64,000 nt of DNA from Tyto alba (taxonomy: Eukaryota; Chordata; Aves; Strigiformes; Tytonidae). Below the pieces are notes generated by a model, which did no database searches, was not told where the DNA came from, and saw nothing but the letters and a program-made list of their open reading frames with translations. A program made the translations under genes and the position numbers. The number at the start of each line of letters is the position of its first letter. Position 1 is the stretch's first letter. Positions 22,271 to 35,031 of this stretch are shown in pieces. The stretch spans positions 21,491,819 to 21,555,818 of the forward strand of contig NW_024881316.1 in NCBI RefSeq assembly GCF_018691265.1. Direction: 5' to 3'.

Positions 22271-25200
22271 CTCTGTAACAGTCAGGAGATAATTGCCTTA
22301 TAGGCGTTTTTTAAAAATATTCCCGCTATTTATTTCTATGCAAGTATCTAGTTAGTCACCAAGGGTGGGATTCATCTTACCTGTAGCTATTTATTGGTTA
22401 ATCTGTGTAAACTATATCACTATGTAGTAAATGAAGAGAAATGGAACCACCTGCTTTAGACATCTATTCTGGGCTAGGATGTAAACTCTTCTGCTTTCCT
22501 CCATATGTAGTAATCTGCTTCTTTGTACTTTTGTTTTTAGCAAAAGAACTGAATATTGGGCCAACTTTTCTGTTTATGTTATGTGTGTGGATGGTGGAGA
22601 CCAAAACATGTTATGTGTGTGGATTTTTGGAGGCCAAACCAGGCAGAACCAGATATCACTGTTAACAACACATTTCAGAGAAATAGAGCTACTACGCAAG
22701 AGCTAGCTGACTTTCATTTTATTATTTATGGAGAATAACATACATTGAAGAAATACTTCATGGAAGAGGATTTTCATCCCTCTATTGTGCCACCTACTCC
22801 CACTGCTTAAACTATTTGTGTTAAATATATACAATTACTCCCTTTAAAGCTGCCTAAAATATGAAATGGGATCTGAAAATACTAAGTCAAACTGGCACAT
22901 ACTACAAACCTCTTTATATACAGTATTATTTTGTTTAAAATCTTACTCTGCCAAATTTCAAATTCTGATTTCTCACTTGCTCACATAGAGTTATTAATTA
23001 GACTCCTAGGATAAAGGAAAACTCAGAGATTTCATTCTTTTTTCATACTGTTTTCCATAATAATGTAATGCTTTTCCTTCTTTCTCCTTAAGTTCTAGTC
23101 AGTTATGTGAAAATGTTTATGCCAAGGTTTCTAAAAAATGTTGAAATTACATGACACCTTTGCCTTCTAGTTCTGTTTTCTCATATTGAATTGTGCCTGT
23201 TACATTCACTAGATCTGCCATCACTATCAGGATTCCTTTAAACTTTGTCTTTTATTGGTTCTGCCAGACATATCATTATTATTCAGCCCATTTTAGTTCC
23301 CCTGTTCTCAATACCTGTAATCATATGCTGACTTTAAATGCGTCTTGTTATATCTGCTATATCAAAGAAGGAAATGCTTTTAGCATAGTTAAGATGCTAG
23401 CTATGTAGGTTAGCATAGAATTTCATACAAAGTGAATGCATTGATCCCTGATCCAGTATTTGCACTATATCTGTTCCTGCTAGAAGCTTGAACTTGGTAA
23501 TTTTCCAGACTTCTTTCACAAGCAGTCATTCTCCTCAGTGATCTGATAAAGAACACACAGAAATGTTAATGCAAGCCTGGCCTGCTTCTGGTTTTATTTA
23601 GGTGCAACCTGCTGCTCTGCAAGCAAAAGTAGTTTGACAGCCTATAACTTTGAAGTGCATTGTTTATTCTGATTGCTTCAAATCTGTCATCTAGTGCGTC
23701 ATAACAATTCAGAATGATCAGAAAATTTCAGCAGAGCAATATGTGGCTAATATTCGATCAATTGTTTATATGAATCTTTTTTGATGTAAGTAAAATGGTG
23801 ATAGTAGAGGGAAAATGAAGAGGTGCAGTCTTTTTACAGTGAAATCTGGAAGAGAAATTTCAGAAGGAATAGAAGGAATAAATTTTACCCATCTGCAAAA
23901 ACATGTCACAATCTAATAAGTGAAAAGTCCACAATATTATAGCATCTATAGCTCACTTATAAGAAAACGGGATTGATGAAGTGTGAAATAGTGTTTTATA
24001 TGTCATAATATAAAAAACGTTTAAACAAGTAAATGAATGGCAAATCACAGACTTAAACCTTAAAATCCACCTTAATGTATGTATGTAATGTCCAGTAAGC
24101 CTCTTAGTATTGTAACAGACAGAATATTAAAAATATTTACAATGTATCTGAGGAGAATAGAACTGGTGGTGTTCAGATGATGGGACATATCAGCTTTCAT
24201 AGAAAGTGAAGCTAAAGAAAGTCTACTATTTTAGTAATTTAATGTTTTTGACTAAGTAGAAGTCCTTCACATTTTCATTTATTTTATTATATACTCTTAG
24301 TCAAATGAAATTAAGATCAATTAAGAATGTCTGTTAAATTAAGTCACCTCATTTTCAATTCAAAAATATTTTACCTTCATTTTTTCACTTTATATTTTCT
24401 GTTATCTGCAAGACATATAAAACATAATAATATAAAACTCCAGAAATGTAACAGAATCATAGTGACTTCAGATAGTATTTTTGCTAACCATCTTAAAAAC
24501 TACCATGAGAAACTAATTCATAGTAGTCTGTAATATCTGACAGTAGAGTATACTGACTAGCTTCTTTCCATAAAAATTAGCAAGAAGACTTTTCAAGGAG
24601 ATTTCATACAAGTTTAGATCTATAGTGAAAGCCTTCTTCCTAATGATTGTGATTCACAGCAATAAGAAATACTTCATACAAATGATAAAATAAACTCTTT
24701 AGTGATAACTGTATATTTCTGAAATGTGTAATTAGGTTTAGATTTTTAAAATAATGTTGGTAATTTAGATAAGATATGGTTGTTCTAGCAAAAGCAATGA
24801 TAGTTATAGGTGCCAGTTTCTTACCTGTGATGGGTTAAATTTCCCTTTTGAGCTGACAACTATGTTCTGCCTTCTAAACAACAAATGCATTCCAGTAATA
24901 TTTAAATATTTTATAGACTTCATATTGTCCATCTGCATAGAAGTTCATTTTGCCTGATATTCCCAGGACTGTGTTAGTTTACAGCTGAAAGCATCATGAG
25001 ATTTGGAATAAAATTTTTGGGATACCTGCCAATGACAGCAGATTTTGAGTATCAGGTACATAGAAGCCATCAAGAACAGTATCTATGAGAGTCAGTGGCT
25101 CCTCTCATTCAGAGTTTCAAAGCCAGTGAGGTCTATGAGCAGCATCTACTTCTTGGATTGATAGGTCATCAATAGCATTTTCTGTCTTTGAAAGACAGTA

Positions 25201-28200
25201 CTCTAAGGATCTTTTTACAGGCATAGTTAACTTCCATATGATTTAAAAGAAAAAAAAAAAAAAAAAAAGAAAGGAAAAAAAAAAAACGAGTAAATTAAAT
25301 ACAACAAGTATTTCTGGCTTAGGGAAGCTATGGCTTTCCTAATAAGTCAAAAGAGTTTTCTGCTTTTGTTAAATATTCTGTGTTAAGGTTGTGCATATGT
25401 TGGTTTAATTTGTAGATATTTGGACTCACGAAACTATATAGCACCTGTGCTAACAGTCATCAGTATAGCCAAGAATACTGTCTTGCATCTTAAAATGTCA
25501 TTTGTGTTGTTGGTTCTGAAGAGCCTAAACAGATTAAGTTTAATTTTCTTTGAAGAACAGTAAATGAAAGACATGAGAAATTTCACGCAGTTGGTATTTT
25601 GCATTTACACTTTAGAGCAGTTAGTGCAATTACTAAGTTTACTTATGCTTTGCTCTTAAACCCATATGTTGAATATATTCCAAATAAATCATAATAATCA
25701 GCTTCTGTAATTTAAAATAACAAAGGTTTTTAGATTCATAAGAACTCCCTACTAAGACTTTCTCTTGTTATTTTTTTGAAAAAAATATTATTTGGTATAA
25801 TATGTGGTGCATCCCAAATGCACAGATTGCTCTTCAAAGATGATGTTACATGCCCTGGAGGGGATGTAATTCTTAGGGAAGATTTAGCAGTATTCAGGAA
25901 GTATAAACACTTCCACTTCATCTGCTCCTTCAGCTCAGTGGAGGAAGTAAAGAGGTTCCTGTATGATTCCTTCAAACAAGTGACTACTCACCATCAGTGA
26001 TAAGTTCTATCAATAGTCACAGGGATCCTGACAGCAGAGAGGTGTATACTAGAAGGGATGCACTGTTGGGTTCTTGTGCAAGGTCTCTAGTCCAGTAGTT
26101 GATTAACATTGTTCAAAGGCATCTGCATTTAAATTCTATTGTACAATGAATACAAAGTATGATAGCTACCACCCATCCAATACTGGAGAAAAAAAAAAAA
26201 AAAAACAAAAACAAAAAAACATTAAGGGTGGATGATGTATGATTTTCCTTGCAAATAATAACCATAGTATTTCTGAGTAACTCAGTGAACTTGACCTATA
26301 TTTAAGTTTAAATAATGTGAATTCTCAGACTTCATCTTGCTAATAAAAGATAATCAGTATTTAAGGGAAAATAATTATTTCTTGATTTGATGCATCTCAG
26401 AAACTCTGTTCCTTTGATTGTGATCTCTGCTTGCATGTACATTACAGTGAGAGAGAACCGTTCTCTAAAAAAAGTGTCAGTTTTGTTCTCAAATCAGTCC
26501 TATCAGTACAGAGGGTAGTGTGCTTTTGAAAGTAAAAGAAAAGAAATCTAAAATGTTGTAACATATATTTTCAAATGAAGGAAGATGTAGGATGGGGAGG
26601 GTGAAAAGGAAAGAAATATATGAGGTAGAAGGTCAGGGGCATTATAAGGTCAGAACAGGATAAGTAAAAGTGGGTGCACAGTGAGGTAATGGGATAAGAA
26701 TCAAACAGGGAACTTGATCAAGTATGTGAAAGCATTCAGGATTACATGTTTAGGAACAGGACCTGAAATAGTACAACACTGGTCCTGAAGAAAATTAGAG
26801 TGCCAGTTCTCTTCCCAGATTCCCTTCAGATTCTGTCAGTGTTAATCCTAAAAGTCTCTATATCTGCCCTAGTGGAAATAAAAGGCAGTACCTTCTCACG
26901 AGTAAAGCAGTAGCCCTCCTACTATGTGTCATGTAGGCTCATTATTTTACCCTTTCAACACTTCTAATTTTAAAAGACTTTTAGTGTTGTGAGTGGATTA
27001 TGCACCTCAGACCTTTGACCAGGGGGGGCTGTCTTGTTTCAAGTAGCCAGTAAATCTTTGTGTGCAGTTTTGGGAAACATAAAATGACTTCATAAGCCAA
27101 TCCTATTTTTTCTTTTGATGTCACATGGGTCACTTTGTCATAAAGACTGAACTGATTACTCAATACTCTTGAGATAATTATGCCTGATTAACAGTAAGCT
27201 TCCCTGTGGCTTGACTTGGCCCGGACAGCAATTTGTCATACATTACTAGCCTTTTTTTCTTCTTAATGAAAAGAAGGTCCCACATATTTTTCCCTATTAA
27301 TAAATACACAGTGTGGAGGTGAACCAAATTCTCTCAAGTATTTGTTGTCTCAGCTCTGTTTCAGAAGTCAGAGGTACCTTAAATACCTTTATATACCTCT
27401 TTCCTAGCACTGCCATTGTGTGTATAACTAAACAGTTGATGATGAACACCTGTTACTACAAGAGGACAAATAGGATAGCTGAAGACATGTTGGAGCTATA
27501 CCTTTTCTGCATACCTGAATACTAGAGGAAAAATGGTTTACCCTTCTCATTGGCTGGAAATAAATGGTCCCCAACTACAAGTTTTAACCTACAGATTTTG
27601 GGCACTATTTTCTATGTTGTAGGGGAAAAAGAAAATTACTGTAGATGGTCCTTTTTTCTTCCAAGCTGGGCAGGTGCAAGGCGGTTAAACCCTGCTTACA
27701 TAATGATTTGCATTGTAGAAAACTATCATATACTCCAAATACCAAAGAAACTCTACATTATAAAGTATCAAACATTTAATCATATGGCAATTCAGTCACT
27801 GTGTGTATCCCAAGCAACTCTTGTACTATAACACTAAAAAAAAATTATTTGAGAACATCTGCGTGTAGAAATATTGTGTTCAGAATTTAAGTTTCACGAT
27901 AAATGAGTCCAGAAAGTTTGGAGTGGATAAAACATACTGAAGATACTCACTTTATAACCATCAGTTAAAAGTCTATGTTGTCTGAAAGAATCAGAATATT
28001 TTTCCTTACACAAAACAGCAGTTCTCTTCCAATTTAGTGCTTCTACCATGGGCAGCAGTGTGCCCTTAAATCCTGGAACATCACTATGTACATTTTGGAC
28101 CAAGTATTCTCAGGTTCTCTTGATTTCCTAGTTTTCAGTCAGAATATTCAAATGTTGATGTTTTTATCCTAATTTGGAGAATTTACTGAGTATTAGTAAA

Positions 28201-31200
28201 TATCCTAGTATATAACATTTCCCCTTAATTGTTGGAAACTACTGGATGTTCCTAAAAGTATATCAATATTTATGTCAGAGTTTTATTCAGTTTTTTTTAA
28301 TGATCTCTTAGAAATATTAAACAAAAGGAAATGTTAAACGTGTGCAGTTCAACAGCACATTTAACAGATATTTAATTTAATTTATACAAAAAATACTTAT
28401 TTCAGTAAAATAACTGGGATAGAATAATATCTTAAATGAAAACTTAAACCAGTGATTAAATTATCTTCTGTGGATCTGCTTTTAAAGATCACATCTTAAA
28501 AATTGCAGGACATGGAACCGTATAATGAATTTTCCTATTTCCTTTTTTCTTCTTTCTGTGTACAGATGCCATCACTTACATCTTTGCTTTTCTCTAATCT
28601 CTTTAGACATAGTTTCCTTGGTAACCTTAATTTTTTATGCATACAGGCACTTAATATTTACATAAGGATGGAGATGCTAGGAAAGAAGTTTAAACATCAC
28701 TGTACTTCAGGTTAGGATTATGAAGTATGAGATATCTTTGCCTCTAATATTTTGCATATATCGCATCTATTTCTGGAAAGGATGGGATTTTACCTGAAGA
28801 AAACTTCTAATTAATGGCTTCGAATATATTTATCTTTGTAATTATTAGTAAAAATTATAGTTATTTTTTTGGTGAGAGGAATTTAATTGCTTTTATACTT
28901 TAATATAAAAGCACTCTAAGGGAATTGGAATTTGAAATAAGACAGCCAGAATTACTGGTGATAAGGAAAGAAATCTAGATTATTTTCTTTCTTGACATGT
29001 GGCAAATCTTAAATTCTACCTACATGTAGAGACAACTGGGTAACAGTCATATCTGAAAATATAATAGGATTTGAGACTGAGAAGACTTTCTTTTTCCCTT
29101 CCCTTTCCCTGAGAAATATGTGGGGTTTGCTATAGGACTTTTCATCTCTAATTCTTTCGAAGTTCTCTCTCTGTCAGTGAGAACAAATTTTCAGCAAAGC
29201 CTGGAGGATGAATTCTATTTTCAGTTCTACTGAGCTTTGTTGTGAAAGTGAAGTGCAGGTTAGACTGCATCATCTCTCCATAAAGGGGTCTAAGGATTAG
29301 TGTCCTGCAGGGAGGAGGGAGAATTCTCACTAGCATGTCTTTAATGGAAACACTGGCCAGAGGGGCAAGGATCCCACCAACCACAACTGTGGCAAGGAGA
29401 GACATGAACTCTCTCATAACAGGAAGACCTTGGATGTGGAATCCTTGACAATACTTATCCCATGAGATTTCTGTCATGGACTTCTATCAAAAAACACATT
29501 GTGGATTTGGCAGGATGTATTGGCTAAAGGTATAGGGAGATAATTTTTTCCTTTAATATGTTAGTTTCCTTATAGGCTACTCTAAAGGTTTAAAACTGTC
29601 TAGGAAATGTGTAAGGAATATAGGTGTCTAACTGAGAGCTCTGTGCCTCTGGGGAAAGAGGAATTATCAGATACCTTAGGTATACTTTAAAATAACAAAT
29701 TGCCAAGAATGGATTGTGTCTAAATAGAAGCCCTATTAGTTTATCAGTTTGACTCTCTTGACTTAAGTTACTTTGGAATGACGTATGCTCTCTTCATTAC
29801 TAAAGGTGCTGTAACATGTGAGTTTTTTATCTTGCAAATACAAAGAAACACTAGAAATTGTAAGTTCTAATAGTTAGTTGTTCTTAAAGGCAAATGACTA
29901 CAATGCAGAAATAGTGAGATCTTGGTGAATTAATGTATCCAGTTCATCTTATGCAGACTTCTCAAAGTTATCTGGGTGAATAAATAGTTTACTGTGTTAA
30001 AAAGCCTAAGAACATTTTAAAATTTTTATACTCCTATGTTTGAATGAATATACAAGCCTAATCATTGACCTAGTTGGTAATCTTTTCTAAGTTTAGATGC
30101 ATAATAAAAGATTAATAAAAAAATAAGAGTTCAGTGATGAAACCTCAGTGTAGATTTTTTTACACTTCAATATAGAAAATGAGATACTGATCCTAAACAT
30201 TTTTTTAAGAATTAACCTCAGCATGACAGCTTAAAGCTGCATTTGATTTGAGGGGTAAAGAACTATCTATTGAAGAGAGAAAAAAAGCCTATGATATTGG
30301 ACAATTTGCTACATGGTTTTAATTCTGAAGGGCATGATACAAACTTCATATTATATAATGCTTTAGTAATTCTTCTGAAAATTAATCTCCGAACTGTTTT
30401 GGTTTTTTGTTTTTTTGGTTTTTTTTTTCAGTTCTTCTGGAGTCAGTGGCTTCTCTGAGCCCTTTTCATATAGGTAGAGCATATTTCAGAACTTTGTAGA
30501 AAATTCGTGACTTCCAAACCTGAAAGACAGTTAGTCTGAAATGATATACTTCTTCTGTATGTTGGCCATTCCCACTGTTGTATCTGATTAACCCACCTAT
30601 CTCTGCATGAGTCCTCACAATGTTCAGAAGAGGAAGATTCAGTACTAGGTTAGACACCCTTACTGCAGCTTTTAGCTGTGTCCTTATGACATCTCTTAAA
30701 CAAGCCTCACACTCTGACTTGATTTCTGTGAATTTTGTTATAAGAAGTTCTTTTAGGCCATAAGACATCTATTTTTACTAAATGTATGTTAGTAATGTGG
30801 AATTCAAAATTAAAAATCTTGAGATTTTTTAAATTAAAAAGAGGGAAAATAAGAACGTAATTGTTAGGATTAAAAGTAGGCTGCTCTTATTACATTTACT
30901 TTTTCATTATTTTATATTAAATAGGGGTAGTGAGAAAGAAGTGATTTAATTTTTTTCCCCTGCATCATGCTTTGAAGTGGATATTTATTGTACCTATTTC
31001 TTAAGATAATTCTTTTATCTAAAGTATGTGAGTCATTTTTTCTTCTAGTAATCATTTGGCTTTTTTATTTCTCCTTTTTTCTTAACCACAAATGTACAAA
31101 GGAAGAGAGCTCCTATCAGTGATATTGTGGTGCTGAGTTATAAACCTGACCACCTCTAAAATGGTGAACTATTAATTCTTATAGTTTTTATTTAAGACTA

Positions 31201-32269
31201 CTGGAGAGCCATCATGTTAAAAAATAGTTTCCCGTTGAAAATTTTTTTTTTCCTCATTCAATGAACTGTCTCAAGATCAAGTAGAAAACTGTTAAACTCC
31301 GTTATTTATCTTATCTTCACTTAAAGACAGTAGTTTCAGGAATTGTATAAAATAATGTCATGCCAAGGACTTGGCAAAACCTCAGAATTTACACTCCTGT
31401 ATGGTCAGTAGTCCAGGTGGTGAACCTGAGTAGCTCACATAAATAAGAAAGTAAGAATGAATTGGTTAAAAATTAATCCTTCAAATGTTTGTTTGTTTAT
31501 TTTAATATCTATGGAATTAAGTCCATTCTGATTCATCTCAAGTTATTCACATTAACAGACTGCTATGTATATTAAAATTGCCAACCCGTTGTTCAGAAAC
31601 AAAACCACCTGAATCCTTCAACCACAGTATAGAGTGAAAGTTGTACCTGTGTTGTGAATAAACGGAGCACTTCAGTATAAAAAGTCAATATGTAACCTCT
31701 TGCTGATACTGAATTTATTTGAAAAAATAAATTTTCAAGAAATAGAAAAGTAAACTTAGAATTTATTTTGGCCACTGGTCTTCCTCAGGCAAGGGAAAGT
31801 ATTGATGAACAGAGTTCATATGATACAGCAGAATAGCTCTTTAGAGCTCTGTCTTTCGATGGAAAACAATTCTGTTTGGGTTTCTTATATTCATCTGCAT
31901 TACTACAGTACATAAATTTGCTTCCTAGTGTTCTTAAAATATTTAAAATACTATTTGTTAATGTACTTAAATCAGTATATTCAGTGATTAACTTCCTTTC
32001 AAGGTAAAGTAGAAGTTTTTCAAAGTAATGTATTCAAATATTATTTTACCCATCCTTTCTTTTTCTTCATATTGTATCTTTTCAGTTTACAGTTTCTAAC
32101 ACTTTCAATGTCCACATTAACTTTAGGTAAGCATGCACATACAAATTAATGCATTCTATATGACTTGAATCTTCCTTTGTTATAGTCATATTTTGGTTGC
32201 CTCTGTACATGTGATCAGTTTGCAAGACATCTAGATTATTAATCTTACTAATAATCTTTGCATCAGAAA
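22271..32269 (+). other. Long featureless intronic stretch
   Basis: About 10 kb of AT-rich DNA with no recognised exon or transposon. It contains a 32-bp imperfect tandem duplication (22576-22643), A-rich tracts at about 25244-25286 and 26189-26219, and G/T-rich low complexity near 30400-30430. A 100-codon open frame on the minus strand at 30469-30768 and one of 109 codons at 29151-29477 lack splice sites and domains. The short block 25800-26000 is GC-richer and open on both strands, but unidentified. Confidence 0.5.
22576..22643 (+). repeat. Imperfect 32-bp tandem duplication
   Basis: Two adjacent copies each begin ATGTTATGTGTGTGGAT and continue with a diverged GGAGACCAAA / GGAGGCCAAA part. 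Confidence 0.85.
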
Positions 32270-32816
32270 TAGTATGACCAGAAAGACCAGGGAAGTGACT
32301 GTCCCCTTGTACTTGGCACTGGTGGGGCCACATCTCCAATACTGTGTTCAGTTTTGGGCCCCTCACTACAAGAAAGACACTAAGGTGCTGGAGCATGTCC
32401 AAAGAAGGATAATAAAGCTAGTGAAGGTTCTAGAGGACAAGTCTTATGAGAAGTGGCTGAAGAAACTGGGGTTATTTTGTCTGGAAAAGGCTCAGGGGAG
32501 ATCTGATTACTCTTTACAAATGCCTGGAAGGAGGTTGTAGTGAGGTGGGTGTTGGTGTCTTCTCCCAGGTAACAAGTGATAGGACAAGAGGAAATGGCTT
32601 CAAGTTGCACAGGGGGAGGTTTAGGGTGAATGTTAGGAATAAATTCTTCACAGAAAGGGTTACCAAAAATTGGAATAGATTGTCCAGGGAAGTAGTTTAG
32701 TGACCATCTCTTAAGGTAGCTAAAAGACACATAGATGTGACACTTAAGGTCATGGTTTAGTGGTGGACTCTATGATCTTAAAGGTCTTTTCCAACCTAAA
32801 TGACTCTGTGATTCTT
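32270..32816 (+). mobile_element. CR1 LINE 3' end fragment
   Basis: The plus strand encodes the end of CR1 ORF2 ([20 protein letters not shown], then [14 protein letters not shown]) followed by the CR1 3' UTR and its tail ending AATGACTCTGTGATTCTT. It is severely 5'-truncated, as is usual for CR1. Minor frame damage is present. Confidence 0.92.
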
Positions 32817-33794
32817 CTGGGAAAATGAAGAATCATTTTCCATCATACTTTTTGTGGAATGTGAGGACTTGAAAGTATGTGTGATCTGCCCTGCAGTTTT
32901 TCACATCTTTCCCCTTCCTCTTTCCCTGTCTTAGTGTCTAAGGGTAAATGACCAGCACTGTCAGAAACTGTAATTTTAATAACATTAGTTTGTAACTTGA
33001 AAAAAAAAAATTTGTTTGAATATCTTTGTTGAAATCAAGAAAAGGTGAGACTGAAATCAGAAAACTGCTTAAGATCTTAGCCTATATTACCATCCAGTAG
33101 GACATAAATGCTGTGTAGAGAATCCAACTTGAAAGCAAGCAGAATTGTAAAAACTGGTGTTGTATGCCTCTTCTTAATGTGGTTTCTGAGGTTTTGCATA
33201 TAAATTTATCCTCTTAAAAGCAGGAGATGGAATAGAAAACAATCAAGATCAGCTCTCAAAATTAGATTAACTTGTAAAAGCATCCTAAATTTAACATTAA
33301 AAAAAAAGTTCCGTATGTTATATGATTCAGTGTATTGCACTTCAGCTGCTCCTACAGGCAAGGTGTATGTTAGATAATCAGTTAGACCATTTGTTTCAGT
33401 TAATCTCCCATGAACCAGTAAGGCTGATCAGAAATTGGCACTACCGGTATAGAAACTGCATGCATTGAATCTTGGTTTAGAAAAAAGCACACTCTATGTC
33501 TTTTTTATCATATTTGGTGTTGTTTTTGTCTGCCTACTCCAGCCTACATCCCCAAATTACTGCCAGGGCACAGGAGATGTCTTTAGGTCGATGTGACAGA
33601 AATAGTTGTGGAGTCCCTTGTAACTTAATATCATGCCCATTTTGTCTCCTCTTCAAATGCATACTAACATATCTGACAGTGCCACAGTGAAGGACTCGAA
33701 CAAATAAATTGTTTGGACATCTTGGGAGTGTCATGTACCAATATCTCAGGACAGTGACTCATTCACTGATTTCCAGGTCAGAATTAAAGTGAAA
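32817..33794 (+). other. Intronic DNA with no recognised feature
   Basis: AT-rich sequence between a CR1 tail and an LTR-like element. No coding or repeat signal was recognised. Confidence 0.5.
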
Positions 33795-34572
33795 TGACAC
33801 CAGGGATTCTTCAATTTAAAAACATCTACTTTTATTTCTTCACAACAGATGTTGGCATGAAACTTTGTCAGTAAGCCTTGCAACCTCTGTAACAAGCGGT
33901 AAAACCCAACAACTTACACCAACAAACAGCAAAGTAAACATGCCCAGTCAAGCCTTGCTGTATATGCAGAGATACAGGGATGAAGTATGGGAGAGAAAAA
34001 GAGAGAATGAGGAAAAGAGGGCAAAAGAGAAAGAGAGAGAAACAAAAAGGAAAGATTTTACCAGTACCAGTTCCAGCATGGTCCAGCCAGCCTAAAGGCC
34101 TAGTTCCAGAGGGGTGCCACCACTCAGGGCTTCAATTCACATCCTTTTATAATCCTTTGCCCCTACTCCAGGCACGTACTTGGACTCATTAGGCTAATTA
34201 AACAGTCTATGCTTCTAGAGTTCTCTTGGCTTTGGTGTATGCATAGTTTGTACCTTCAGAGTCTTCTTCAAATAGGTCAGTGGGCTTGAGGGTCATTGTG
34301 TAGTTAATTCCCCCTCTCTGCAGGTATGACTGGTGTATGACCTTTCTTTCTGGTGCATGTCATGAAAACAGCTTCTCTATTGGCTCTTTACAAAGTCACT
34401 CAAGATAGGGAAGTCTAGCTTCAGAAAAGTGCCATCCCACCTCAGTGAGACCCTCTCTTCTTACTGCATCTTCCCATCACAGTCCCAGGTGTCTCCATAG
34501 AGACCATTTTCTTTACCAAAGTTCTCTATTGGATGTCTGAAACATTAACTGTGATTCCATTGGACCGTCACA
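33795..34572 (-). mobile_element. Probable solo LTR, minus orientation, family unknown
   Basis: On the minus strand the segment begins TGTGACGGTCCAATGG and ends CCTGGTGTCA, the TG...CA form of an LTR. It has a TATA-like box ATTATAAAAGG (plus-strand 34143-34153) and an AATAAA signal (plus-strand 33831-33836) in the proper order and spacing for an LTR of about 780 bp. A purine-rich stretch lies at 33970-34060 on the plus strand. No matching target duplication was found at these edges, so the ends may be off by some bases. An alternative reading is the 3' UTR of the exon-like frame immediately upstream on the same strand (34597-34980). Confidence 0.5.
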
Positions 34573-34596
34573 GGGACTGATTGGAATTATTGAGTT

Positions 34597-35031
34597 TCAT
34601 GAAATGGAATGCTGATGCTTTTCATCATTTGAGATAGAATTTGTGCTTTGTGCCATCCTAACACGTTCATAAATCTTGAAGTCTTGGGAAGCACTACTAT
34701 CTCCGGTTCCCCCATCTTCTGAAAAGAGAGATCTTTTTGTCCGTTCAGGTTTTATAATTGCAGGTAGAGTATCTTCAGTATTTCTCCTGGATTTTGGAGA
34801 TCTTTCTTTTTTCAGTTCTTTAATCAGTGAATGTCTTACGTGTGTTGCATATATATAATTATGTAAAATGGGTGTTGGAAACATACAGCAGGTATGTCTA
34901 GATGGGGCCATGCCTTTAGTGCAGTAACTGTTCATTCCCTTTGCGTGTTCCCATAAATTAAGACAACTAGATCCTCCTTTCTATATCAAAATTGCAGTAA
35001 GACTAACGACTTTTACATGAAGATGTATTTT
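34597..35031 (-). CDS. Unidentified exon-like ORF on the minus strand (possible terminal exon or pseudo-exon)
   Basis: On the minus strand a frame of 127 codons is open from 34980 to a TGA at 34597-34599. It contains GGSSCLNLWEHAKGMNSYC near its start and a basic then Ser/Glu-rich tail (KELKKERSPKSRR, SLFSEDGGTGDSSASQDF). Its composition is protein-like rather than AT-driven, and it holds several CpGs in a CpG-poor region. Upstream, a poly-T stretch ending in CTAATAG gives a candidate splice acceptor, with the exon starting at 35031. In the ORF's frame one TAG (34981-34983) lies between the acceptor and the open part. The stop codon is 25 bp from the edge of an LTR-like element. I do not recognise the protein. 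It may be the last exon of a nested gene, a retrocopy fragment or a decayed exon. Confidence 0.4.

Noticed and set aside
25736..26000. Open frames on both strands in a GC-richer patch
   Set aside because: Looked briefly like an exon, but has no donor/acceptor pair in frame and no recognisable motif.
29148..29477. 109-codon minus-strand frame
   Set aside because: No recognised motif and no splice context; treated as chance.
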